The position numbers and the translations under genes are program-made. DNA of 64,000 bases from CAIMWS01 sp964409245 (GTDB taxonomy: Bacteria; Verrucomicrobiota; Verrucomicrobiia; Limisphaerales; UBA1319). The notes under the pieces are model-generated. The model had not been told where the DNA came from and did not search any database. It saw nothing but the letters and a program-made list of their open reading frames with translations. Positions 16,154 to 24,242 of this stretch are shown piece by piece. The stretch's first letter is position 1. The number at the start of each line of letters is the position of its first letter. The DNA is taken from NCBI GenBank assembly GCA_964409245.1, contig CAYPCQ010000006.1, positions 52,806 to 116,805 of the forward strand. The letters are read 5' to 3'.

Positions 16154-17299
16154 ATGATCACCTGCTTTGCGCCAGCCGAACGGGCGGCCGCGGAAGTCCT
16201 CCGCGAGGAGACGGCCTGCGTCTCCCGGCATCCCATCACCGGCGCCCTGCTCAAGTCCACCTCTGGCCTCCTCGCCATTCTGAATGAACAGCGGCAGATT
16301 CTGGCCGCGAACCACTCCTTCCTGGAAGCCTTGGGCCTGCCGGACCTTTCGGCCGTCCTCGGCCTGCGGCCCGGTGAAGCCTTCGGCTGCGCTCATGCCC
16401 GCGACCAGGAGGGCGGCTGCGGAACCGGCGGTTATTGCGGCAGCTGCGGCGCGGCCATCGCGCTCGTGATCGCCCTCACCCACAACCGGCCCGAGGAACG
16501 CCGATTCCTGCTCAGTGTGAGGCGGCCCGGCGGCCCGGTGGTGGATCTCTGCCTGCGCGTCCGGTGCTGCCCGCTCACCCTGGTTGGCCGGCGTTTCCTG
16601 CTCCTGTTCCTGCAGGACATCACCGCCTCCCAGCACTGCGCCGAACTGGAACGTTTTGTGGCCCGGGATGTCGCCCGCGTGGCCGGCGCCCTGGAAAATG
16701 TTTCCCGGGCCGAGGCCGGCGCCGATCCCGCCCAGTTGCGGCAAGTCATAGCGGGCCTGCACGAGCTGGCCCGGCGGCTGGCTTGCGAGTCGGCCATCCA
16801 AAAAGTGCTCGCCGGTGCGGACCTGGACGCCTGCCAGCCGAACCTCCAAGAGGTGCCGGTCCGGCAGCTCCTGGGGGAAATCAGCGATTTTGCCGGCCAG
16901 CTGAATGCCGCCCGCAAGAAGCCATTCCTCCTGGACGGGGCCGGCCTGGAGGCCACCTTGCGGACCGACAAAGCCCTGCTCGAGCGCGTGCTGACCCACA
17001 TGCTGGCCAACGCCTTTGAAGCCTCGGAGGAAGACGATCCCGTGCGCCTGCGCGTGGGGGAGACGGCGGCGGGCATCACCTTCGCGGTCTGGAGCCGGCC
17101 CGCCATGACCGCCAGCGTGGCGGAGCGCGTTTTCCACCGCTATTTCACCACCAAGCCGGAACCGGGCCGGGGCCAGGGCACCTATGTCATGAAATTGCTT
17201 GGGGAGCGCCTCCTGGGCGGCCAGGTCTCCTTCACCAGTTCGGAAAGCGAAGGCACCGAGTTCCTGCTGAGCCTTCCGCGAGCCGCCGCCGGTGCTTGA
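16154..17299 (+). CDS. PAS-domain histidine-kinase-like ATPase lacking the H-box histidine
   Basis: A 381-residue protein from the chosen ATG (MITCFAPAERAA); the frame is open further upstream, but the sequence there is not protein-like. A PAS domain (about residues 30-160) begins LLAILNEQRQILAANHSF and carries the cysteine-rich insert CAHARDQEGGCG followed by YCGSCGA. The expected dimerisation/phospho-acceptor helix reads ERFVARDVARVAGALENV, with no His where relatives have HD-x-x-N. The ATP-binding domain is intact: ERVLTHMLANAFEAS (N-box) and GQGTYVMKLLGERLLGG. It may be a pseudokinase or act on another residue. The cysteines could bind a metal or sense redox state; that is inference. Confidence 0.75.
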   Translation: MITCFAPAERAAAEVLREETACVSRHPITGALLKSTSGLLAILNEQRQILAANHSFLEALGLPDLSAVLGLRPGEAFGCAHARDQEGGCGTGGYCGSCGAAIALVIALTHNRPEERRFLLSVRRPGGPVVDLCLRVRCCPLTLVGRRFLLLFLQDITASQHCAELERFVARDVARVAGALENVSRAEAGADPAQLRQVIAGLHELARRLACESAIQKVLAGADLDACQPNLQEVPVRQLLGEISDFAGQLNAARKKPFLLDGAGLEATLRTDKALLERVLTHMLANAFEASEEDDPVRLRVGETAAGITFAVWSRPAMTASVAERVFHRYFTTKPEPGRGQGTYVMKLLGERLLGGQVSFTSSESEGTEFLLSLPRAAAGA

Positions 17300-17332
17300 T
17301 TTTTCCCGGATTGTCCGGCATCAATTCCGCTT

Positions 17333-18928
17333 ATGCAAACACCACCAACCATCCCCGGCGGGCTCGGGAGCTTGTCTCCCCTCCCGGCCGCCCTCCTGGC
17401 CGCCCTCCTGGCCGCCTGGCCCGCTTTGATCGCCTTTGGCGGCGAAGCTCCCCCGGCCACCGCCATCCGCTGGGGCGGCTCCACCAGCCCCAACATGGCG
17501 GCTGATGTCCACGGTTTGCCGGACGACCCGGGCGCGGTGGAACCCCTCTGGGAACTGAAGCTGGGCTCCCACCAATACTCCATCCCCACCCTCGACCGCG
17601 GGCGCATTTACCTCGGCATCAATGACACCGGGATCGTCCGCCCCGGTTTTGAGGCCACCGCGGGCGGCGCTGTCCTGTGCGTGGAGCAGGCCACCGGCAA
17701 GCTCCTTTGGCAGCTGCCCATCCCGCGCAATTTCGACGGCGTCAAGGCGCCCTATCATTTCGACCAATGGAGCTGCGGCATTTGTTCCGGGCCGCTGGTG
17801 GAAGGGAAACGGGTGTATGTCGTGGGCAGCCGGGGCGACCTCCTCTGCCTGGACCGCGAAGGCCAGGCCGATGGCAACGATGGCCCCTTCCTGGATGAGC
17901 TCGGATACATGGGCCTGGATCCCGCCGGGACGCCCGGGCTGGGCCCCCAGGATGGGGATATTGTCTGGCGCTATAACCTGCTTTCCGAGCTCGGCATCAA
18001 CGGGCACGATGTCTGCGGCAGCACCCTCCTCCTGGTGGGCGACCTCCTGTTCGCCAGCACGGCCAACGGCATCGACGACCGCCATTACCAAATCCCCAAG
18101 CCGCTCGCCCCCACCCTGATCGCCCTGGATAAACGGACGGGGAAGCTCGTGGCCCGGGATGACGAGAAAATCGGCACCCGCCTGCTCCACTGCAATTGGT
18201 CCTCGCCGCTGGCGGCGGAAGTGGCGGGCCGGATCCTGGTGTTTTTCGGGGGTGGCGACGGCATCCTCTACGCCTTTGAGTTGCCCTCCGCCCATGGCGG
18301 CGCGGAAGTCCAGATCCTCAAGAAAGCCTGGTCCTGCGACTGCAACCCCCCCGAATACCGGGTGCGGGATGGCCAGCCGGTCCCCTATTCCTCAGCCAGC
18401 CGGAACACCCCCCTGGGCCCCAGCGAAATCATCGGCACCCCGGTTTTCCACCAGGGCCGGATCTATGCCGCCCTCGGCCAAAGCCCCGTCCATGGCACCG
18501 GCCAGGGCCAGCTGGCCTGCGTGGATGCCGCCACCGGCAAAATCCTTTGGGCCTCCAGGCTCGTGGACCGCACCCTGGCCACCGCCGCCCTGGCCGATGG
18601 CCTGTTATACCTGCCCGATAACACCGGCAATCTGCACTGCTTCGACGCCCTGACAGGGGAGCGTTACTGGGTGCACCCGCTGGGGGCCAAAACCTGGTGC
18701 GCCTCCGCTTTTGTGGCGGACGGCAAGGTTTACGCAGGCGACGAGGCCAGCGTGCTCTGGGTATTGAAGGCCGGCAAGGAAAAGCAGGTGCTGTCCCGGA
18801 CGCGCCTCAAATCCCCCCCCATCACCCCCACCGCCGCGGAAGGCGTCTTATACCTGCCCACGCAGAAGAGCCTGGCGGCTCTGCCCGGCAAAACGCCCCC
18901 CCGCAAAGTCCTGCCGGGCATCCCTTGA
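17333..18928 (+). CDS. Exported PQQ-like beta-propeller repeat protein
   Basis: A 531-residue protein with a signal peptide (AALLAALLAAWPALIAFGG). The rest is built of eight-bladed propeller units with the PQQ-type signature: AVLCVEQATGKLLWQLPI, LLCLDREGQ, PTLIALDKRTGKLVA, LACVDAATGKILWASRL and LHCFDALTGERYW. These repeats often bind no PQQ and serve as protein-binding or polysaccharide-binding surfaces, so an enzymatic role is not implied. A CGICSG segment could place a disulfide. It begins 33 bases after the PAS kinase-like gene, so they could share a transcript. The substrate or partner is unknown. Confidence 0.85.
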   Translation: MQTPPTIPGGLGSLSPLPAALLAALLAAWPALIAFGGEAPPATAIRWGGSTSPNMAADVHGLPDDPGAVEPLWELKLGSHQYSIPTLDRGRIYLGINDTGIVRPGFEATAGGAVLCVEQATGKLLWQLPIPRNFDGVKAPYHFDQWSCGICSGPLVEGKRVYVVGSRGDLLCLDREGQADGNDGPFLDELGYMGLDPAGTPGLGPQDGDIVWRYNLLSELGINGHDVCGSTLLLVGDLLFASTANGIDDRHYQIPKPLAPTLIALDKRTGKLVARDDEKIGTRLLHCNWSSPLAAEVAGRILVFFGGGDGILYAFELPSAHGGAEVQILKKAWSCDCNPPEYRVRDGQPVPYSSASRNTPLGPSEIIGTPVFHQGRIYAALGQSPVHGTGQGQLACVDAATGKILWASRLVDRTLATAALADGLLYLPDNTGNLHCFDALTGERYWVHPLGAKTWCASAFVADGKVYAGDEASVLWVLKAGKEKQVLSRTRLKSPPITPTAAEGVLYLPTQKSLAALPGKTPPRKVLPGIP

Positions 18929-19055
18929 CCGCAAAGACCAGTGGCGGTTATGGCTGATTTGCCCAATGGCTGGAAATGGGCGGCGGGAACGCCCGGGAAA
19001 AAGAAAAATTCCCATTCCGGGCGGCCTGCCGATCCGCGGTCGGCCGTTTTATCAT

Positions 19056-20429
19056 TTAAAAAGTGAAGTAAATAAAATCGATGCGGGCTCCGGCATAGGC
19101 CAGCACCAGGTAAACCGCCGTCAACGCCAGCAGCCACTGGGCCTTTAGGGGAAGCCGGGCAAAGCGGTTCTCTTGAAAGGTCCAGGCCAGGGGCCACTGC
19201 GCCAGCGCAAAAACCATGAGCCAGCCGGTCAGCACCTGGGGAACCTTGGAGGAGGTGAATGGAGGCAGCAGCAACCGTGAAAAATATTGGCCCGCCCGCG
19301 CCAGATCCGGCGAACGGAACAAAACCCAAAGCAGGCAAACGCCATGAAAAACCAATAGCGTCTTAATCGCTCTGGTCAGCCGGTTGCGTGCAAAAAAGTC
19401 CAGCGAAGGGGTGTGGCGTTCCATCGTCAGCCAAAGCCCATGTGCCAGCCCCCAGATAAGAAAGGGCCACCCGGCGCCATGCCACAGTCCAGCCAGGCCC
19501 ATGGCCGCCAATAAATTCAAGTCGCGGCGGCGGCGGTTCCCCCCGAGGGGGATATAAACATAATCGCGGAACCAAAACGACAGGGTCACGTGCCAGCGCC
19601 GCCAAAACTCCTGCAGGCCGCCCGCGAGGTAGGGCGTATGGAAATTCAAGGGCAGCGTTAGACCGAATAGCGCGGCCAGCCCCACCGCCATGGTCGAGTA
19701 GCCCCAAAAATCGGCATAGAGCTGGAACGAATAGGCGTAAAGCCCGGTCCAGGCGCCAATAGTGGACAGCGCGGAAGGCTTGGCGAAGGCGTCGTTGGCA
19801 AATTGGGCGAGCACGTCGGCGACCCCGATTTTGAGGGCCAGTCCGGCGAGAACCAACCACACGCCCTGGTGGAAAACGGCAGGGTTAAAACGAACCCGCT
19901 CCCGGAGCTGTGGCAAAAAATCCACCGCCCGAACAATGGGCCCCGCGATCAACTGTGGGAAGAAACACTTAAACACCGCGAAACGCGGCAATGAGCGTTC
20001 GGCCGCGATGTGCCCCCTATAGATGTCCACCTGATAGGCAATGACCTGGAAGGTGAAAAATGAAATTCCCAGGGGCAGGAAGACGGGCAGCTCGGGGATG
20101 GCCAGGGAAAAGCCCAGCCAGGAGAACACCTGGTTGAGGCTCACCGCGGCAAACGCCGCGTATTTGAACCAGAACAGAATGGATAGGTTGACAGCCACTG
20201 CCAGCCCCAGGAGCCAGCCGGTGCGGCTTTGCGACTGGGCACGGCCCAGGATGAAATTGAAGCCGATCGTGAAGAGCAGCAAAAACACGCTCGGCCAGTG
20301 GTAAAACCCATAAAAGACGAGGGAAGCGAAGAGCAGGAGCCAGAGGCGCGCGCGTTGCCAGGGCAATATCCAGTAGCATCCCAGGGTGGGAATCAGCAGC
20401 GCAAAAAAGGTCAGGGAGTTGAACAGCAT
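19056..20429 (-). CDS. MBOAT family O-acyltransferase (AlgI-like)
   Basis: A 457-residue polytopic membrane protein. MBOAT hallmarks are present: SFFTFQVIAYQVDIYRGHI, FWRRWHVTLSFWFRDYVYIP, LGGNR, and the catalytic-His segment GLWHGAGWPFLIWGLAHG. AlgI-like members move acyl groups across the inner membrane to O-acetylate alginate, cellulose or other exopolysaccharides. The start codon abuts the stop codon of the upstream SGNH-like gene, so the two form an operon in the usual transferase/periplasmic-acylesterase arrangement. No polysaccharide synthase is adjacent, so the acceptor glycan is unknown. Confidence 0.92.
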   Translation of the reverse strand: MLFNSLTFFALLIPTLGCYWILPWQRARLWLLLFASLVFYGFYHWPSVFLLLFTIGFNFILGRAQSQSRTGWLLGLAVAVNLSILFWFKYAAFAAVSLNQVFSWLGFSLAIPELPVFLPLGISFFTFQVIAYQVDIYRGHIAAERSLPRFAVFKCFFPQLIAGPIVRAVDFLPQLRERVRFNPAVFHQGVWLVLAGLALKIGVADVLAQFANDAFAKPSALSTIGAWTGLYAYSFQLYADFWGYSTMAVGLAALFGLTLPLNFHTPYLAGGLQEFWRRWHVTLSFWFRDYVYIPLGGNRRRRDLNLLAAMGLAGLWHGAGWPFLIWGLAHGLWLTMERHTPSLDFFARNRLTRAIKTLLVFHGVCLLWVLFRSPDLARAGQYFSRLLLPPFTSSKVPQVLTGWLMVFALAQWPLAWTFQENRFARLPLKAQWLLALTAVYLVLAYAGARIDFIYFTF

Positions 20430-21461
20430 TTAGCGGTCGTTCAGGATGCGCGCCAGGCGCAGCGCCAGCGCCCGTGAGTAATGGGCCCGGCCTTCCCGGC
20501 CCAGATGCGAGCAATCGCGGAAAAGAAATTCCGGCAAAGGCAGCGCGGCGTAGTTCCATACTTCGCAATGGCTCCGGCGGGCGACCTCTGAGAAAACCGG
20601 CCGAAACAGTTTGTTTTCCGAGGCGTTCGAAATATCTTGCGCCAGGGGCGGCGCGGTAAAAACCACCGCAATCCCCTGGGCCCGGAAAGCCTGCGCCAGC
20701 GCAGCCAATTGGTTTGCCTTTTCTTCCAGTGCCGGATCCAGCCTCGCTGGAGCTGCGGTGTCAGTCAGGACTTCGGGTTGCCACAGGACGGGATCGAAAC
20801 CGCTGGCGGATTGTTCTTTGCGCCCCAACCAGGCCCCCAACTGATCGATGCCTTTGGTCTCCCAACCGCTCATCGCGGAAGAAAAGAGCAACAGGGCTGG
20901 CAGGCGGCCCAGGTTTTCCGGAAGGAACGCCGAACGATAACGCACGAACTGGAGGTGGGCCATGGTTTTGGCGAGCTTCGCCTCGAAGGTTGTTTCAGGC
21001 GATACGGGTTTGGCCCAGGGCGTGGGTTCGTTATGCAGTTGCGGGCCTGATAACTCGATGAGGACAGCCTGCAGGCCGGTTCGCGCGGTAAACCGCGGCG
21101 CCAGCGCCAGCAAACCCTCCAGGCTGGCGCCGGTGAATGCGGCATTGAAACCGGCCATTTTGCCCAGGAACGGCGCTATTTCTCCCAAGGCGCGGGTGGC
21201 GAGCACGGGCGACACGCCGTCCTGCGTGCGCGAGGTCCCCAGGAAAACGTAATCAACGCGGGGCCGCTTGTCGAAGACCGCCGCCTTGGCCAAAGCCCGG
21301 TGGGAAGCGGCCGCAAAAAGGGCGGCTTGGCTGGCCACCAGAACTTCCAGCAAACCAAGCACCACCAACGGCCCTGCCATAAACATGACCAGCCGGCGGA
21401 CGGGTTTTCCACCGGCGGGGACAGGGGCGAGACCGCGCGCGTTCTGGTGGCTTTCGCTCAC
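20430..21461 (-). CDS. SGNH/AlgJ-like periplasmic acyltransferase partner of MBOAT protein
   Basis: A 343-residue protein from a GTG start. One N-terminal membrane helix (LVMFMAGPLVVLGLLEVLV) anchors a periplasmic domain. The SGNH-type motifs are GTSRTQDGVSP (block I, with the Ser nucleophile) and the C-terminal DCSHLGREGRAHYS (Asp-x-x-His). This matches AlgJ/AlgX- or DltD-like enzymes that act with an MBOAT partner to transfer acetyl groups to exported glycans. Its stop codon directly abuts the MBOAT start codon. Sequence is too divergent to name the glycan. Upstream lie a decayed transposase fragment and the divergent ABC transporter genes. Confidence 0.75.
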   Translation of the reverse strand: MSESHQNARGLAPVPAGGKPVRRLVMFMAGPLVVLGLLEVLVASQAALFAAASHRALAKAAVFDKRPRVDYVFLGTSRTQDGVSPVLATRALGEIAPFLGKMAGFNAAFTGASLEGLLALAPRFTARTGLQAVLIELSGPQLHNEPTPWAKPVSPETTFEAKLAKTMAHLQFVRYRSAFLPENLGRLPALLLFSSAMSGWETKGIDQLGAWLGRKEQSASGFDPVLWQPEVLTDTAAPARLDPALEEKANQLAALAQAFRAQGIAVVFTAPPLAQDISNASENKLFRPVFSEVARRSHCEVWNYAALPLPEFLFRDCSHLGREGRAHYSRALALRLARILNDR

Positions 21462-21485
21462 GGGCGGAGATTAAGCAAAATTCAA

Positions 21486-21645
21486 AATACGTGTCAAACG
21501 GCATTTGGCCTGCCGAATCCTCGTCCAGGATCCCAAAGGCGGTGGCGGAGTTGTTGCCCTTGTCAAAGATCATGGGGATGTGTTCCCACCCCTGGGCCAG
21601 GGATTGGCAGCGCTGGTTGAGTTCCTGGGTGATGGTTTGAAAGGC
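21486..21645 (-). pseudogene. Decayed IS1634-like transposase fragment
   Basis: Read on the minus strand from about 21645, the sequence encodes AFQTITQELNQRCQSLAQGW, then EHIPMIFDKGNNSATAF. The FDKGNNS motif with a hydrophobic residue before it is a hallmark of IS1634-family DDE transposases. Only about 50 codons of similarity remain, with no inverted repeats or flanking duplication visible. It occupies much of the 412-base gap between the SGNH-like gene and the ABC transporter. Family assignment is from the motif alone. Confidence 0.45.
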
Positions 21646-21873
21646 GGTGGCGGGGGGGGATAGCTGCCGAGTCGGGGGTGGAGCGAAGGTGCTCCCCGCG
21701 AACGCGAACGCGGCTGGAAGGCAAAGGGCGCATGGCCGATCATAGATAAATGGAGGCCGGAACAGAACTCCGGCAATTCCAATTGCCCGCCGGATTTATA
21801 ATTGAATGCGGAGCGGTTTGTGGGATGATCAGGCAGTTGGCAAAAACCACGCGGTCAAAGGCGCAGCAGACAT

Positions 21874-22812
21874 ATGAATGCGGTTGAAATCAGCCAGGTC
21901 ACGAAGTCGTTTGGCAAAACGGTTGCCGTGGATGATTTATCCCTGGTGGTCCCCGCGGGCAGCATCTACGGATTCATCGGCCCCAACGGATCCGGCAAAA
22001 CCACGACCTTGCGCATGATCATGAATATTTTCTTCCCGGATCAAGGCCGGATCCGGGTGCTGGGCAGCGAGAACGCCGCGGCCTGCCAAGACCGGGTGGG
22101 TTACCTGCCGGAGGAGCGCGGCCTTTACCGGGGCATGCGGGTGCGCGAGCTGCTGCGATTTTACGGCGAACTCAAGCGGGGGCGGGAGGTGCGCCAGGAA
22201 GTGGAGTGGTGGCTGGAGCGCCTGGGCGCCGCCGCCTATGCCACCAAGAAGATCGAGGAGCTGAGCAAGGGCATGGCCCAGAAAATCCAGTTCATCGCCA
22301 CGGTGGTTTTCGGGCCGGAGCTGGTGATCCTGGACGAGCCGTTCACAGGGCTGGACCCCGTGAACACCGACACCCTGCGCGGCGCCATCCTGGATCTGAA
22401 GGCCAAAGGGGCGACCATCATCCTGAGCACCCACGACATGAACGTGGCCGAAACCATGTGCGACTCCATTTTCATGATCTTCAAGGGCCGCAAAGTGCTC
22501 GACGGCACCCTGGCGGCCATCCAGGACCAATACGCCAGCAACGTCATCCGCATCCGCACCGCGGGAGGAGCGGCCACCCTGGGCGAGCTGCCGGAAGCCC
22601 GGCTGGTGCGGGATTACGGCCAGATCCAGGAATTGCTGGTGGCGCCCGGGGGTGATCCCCAAGCCATCCTGGCAGCCATCATGAAACGCTCGCCGGTGCT
22701 GCATTTTGAGATCACCAAGCCGTCCCTGCACGACATTTTCGTGCGCATCGCCGGGCCGCAAGCCCAGGCGGAGGCCAACCCGCCAGGCGCCACGCGCCCG
22801 GCTAATAACTGA
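21874..22812 (+). CDS. ABC transporter ATP-binding protein (NatA-like, DUF4162 C-terminus)
   Basis: A 312-residue ATPase with Walker A GPNGSGKTT (residues 36-44), a signature motif LSKGMAQK, Walker B LVILDEPFTGLDP and the switch His in STHDMNVAE. The roughly 90 C-terminal residues (VIRIRTAGGAATLGELPEAR) are the regulatory DUF4162-type domain of this subfamily. It pairs with the ABC-2-type permease 32 bases downstream to form an exporter resembling NatAB. The substrate may be sodium, a drug or another compound and cannot be inferred. The start has a clear ATG, and the operon ends at a strong terminator. Confidence 0.93.
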   Translation: MNAVEISQVTKSFGKTVAVDDLSLVVPAGSIYGFIGPNGSGKTTTLRMIMNIFFPDQGRIRVLGSENAAACQDRVGYLPEERGLYRGMRVRELLRFYGELKRGREVRQEVEWWLERLGAAAYATKKIEELSKGMAQKIQFIATVVFGPELVILDEPFTGLDPVNTDTLRGAILDLKAKGATIILSTHDMNVAETMCDSIFMIFKGRKVLDGTLAAIQDQYASNVIRIRTAGGAATLGELPEARLVRDYGQIQELLVAPGGDPQAILAAIMKRSPVLHFEITKPSLHDIFVRIAGPQAQAEANPPGATRPANN

Positions 22813-22844
22813 CCGGGGAAATCCGGACCACCCCCACCCAAATC

Positions 22845-24158
22845 ATGCGCAAAACTCTGCTGATCGCGAAAAGGGAATTCCTGGTGTCGGTGAAACGCAA
22901 GGGATTCATCATCGGCCTGATCATTGCCCCGATCTTCATGAGCGGCGGCTTCATCGGCATCGCGCTGCTGAAAAACCAGGTGGACACCCACGACAAGAAG
23001 GTGGTGATCCTCGACCGCTCGGGCATCGTGGCGGACGGCCTCCTCCAAGCTGCCCGGGACTACAACAAGGAGATCTTCGACAAGGCCACCGGGAAAAAGG
23101 TCAAGCCCGCCTGGGTGATGGAAAAAGTGGCGCCCAACGAGAAGGATTCCAATGCCCAGCGATTTGCCCTCTCCGAGGACATCCGCGCGGGGCGCCTGCA
23201 CGGCTTCCTGGAGATCGGCCCGGAAATGCTTCATCCCAGCCGCGACACCAACGCCAGCCGCGTGGCTTATTACGCCAAGAATCCGGCGCTGGATGAGGTC
23301 CGGCGCTGGGCGGGCAACCCGCTGAACAACCTGCTGCGCAAAGCCCGCCTCAACGAGGCCGGCCTGGACGAAAGCAAGGTCAAAGACCTGTTCGACTGGC
23401 GCGCCATCGACAGCCTTGGCCTGGTCACGCGGGATGTCGTTACCGGGTCCATCCAAAAAGCGGAGCGCAAAAGCGAGGGGGAGGCGGTGGGGATACCGAT
23501 TTTCACGCTGTTCCTGACCTTCACCATCGTGATGATGGGCGCGATACCGCTGCTGAATTCGGTGATGGAGGAAAAGGCCCAGCGCATCGCGGAGGTGATG
23601 CTCGGCTCGGTGAAGCCGTTCGAATTCATGATGGGCAAGATCCTGGGCGGCCTGGGGGTGGCGCTGGTGGGCGCCGGTTTCTACGTGGGGGCGGCCATCT
23701 TCGCCCTGTTTCAGCTGGGCATGGCCGGCTCGATTCCCATCGAATTGCTGCCCTGGTTTTTTGCGTTCACCGTCTTGAACATCATCATGATGGGCGCCAT
23801 CTGCGCCGCCCTGGGTTCGATCTGCAACGACCCCAAGGACGCCCAATCGCTGGCCATGCCCGGGATGCTGCCGGTGCTGATCCCCATGTTTGTGCTCACC
23901 CCCATCCTCCAGCACCCGGCCAGCGCCTTTTCCACCTGGTTTTCGCTGATCCCCTTTTTCACGCCCACCGCCATGCTGCTGCGCATGTGCACCCAGACGG
24001 GCGTCCCCGCCTGGCAGCCGTGGGCGGGTTTGGCGGGGGTGATCGTCTGCGCCCTGGCCTGCGTCTGGCTCGGGGGGCGGATCTTCCGGATCGGCATCCT
24101 CCTGCAGGGCCAGCGGCCCAGCCTGGCCAAGGCCATCCACTGGGCTTTGAAAGGGTGA
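22845..24158 (+). CDS. ABC-2 type transporter permease (NatB-like)
   Basis: A 437-residue membrane protein. The N-terminal helix (GFIIGLIIAPIFMSGGFIGIAL) is followed by a large extracytoplasmic loop (about residues 50-220) and then five or six clustered helices (FTLFLTFTIVMMGAIPLL through GLAGVIVCALACVWLGG). SVMEEKAQRIAEVMLGSVKP is the conserved cytoplasmic coupling segment of NatB/ABC-2 permeases. It is transcribed with the ATPase gene and ends 20 bases before the terminator hairpin. The substrate is unknown. Confidence 0.9.
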   Translation: MRKTLLIAKREFLVSVKRKGFIIGLIIAPIFMSGGFIGIALLKNQVDTHDKKVVILDRSGIVADGLLQAARDYNKEIFDKATGKKVKPAWVMEKVAPNEKDSNAQRFALSEDIRAGRLHGFLEIGPEMLHPSRDTNASRVAYYAKNPALDEVRRWAGNPLNNLLRKARLNEAGLDESKVKDLFDWRAIDSLGLVTRDVVTGSIQKAERKSEGEAVGIPIFTLFLTFTIVMMGAIPLLNSVMEEKAQRIAEVMLGSVKPFEFMMGKILGGLGVALVGAGFYVGAAIFALFQLGMAGSIPIELLPWFFAFTVLNIIMMGAICAALGSICNDPKDAQSLAMPGMLPVLIPMFVLTPILQHPASAFSTWFSLIPFFTPTAMLLRMCTQTGVPAWQPWAGLAGVIVCALACVWLGGRIFRIGILLQGQRPSLAKAIHWALKG

Positions 24159-24179
24159 TGGGCTAATACGGGGGCAAAA

Positions 24180-24214
24180 AACCGGCGGCAAGGAAGCCTT
24201 GCCGCCGGTTTTGC
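24180..24214 (+). terminator. Strong intrinsic terminator between convergent operons
   Basis: Bases 24180-24193 (AACCGGCGGCAAGG) pair perfectly with 24197-24210 (CCTTGCCGCCGGTT) across a 3-base loop (AAG). A short T run follows on the plus strand, and a run of A precedes it (24175-24180), so it can also end minus-strand transcription of the cytochrome gene that stops at 24243. It lies at the convergent junction of the ABC operon and the decaheme cytochrome gene. Confidence 0.9.
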
Positions 24215-24242
24215 GTTATTATTTCGTTAAAGCAGGGAGCCC

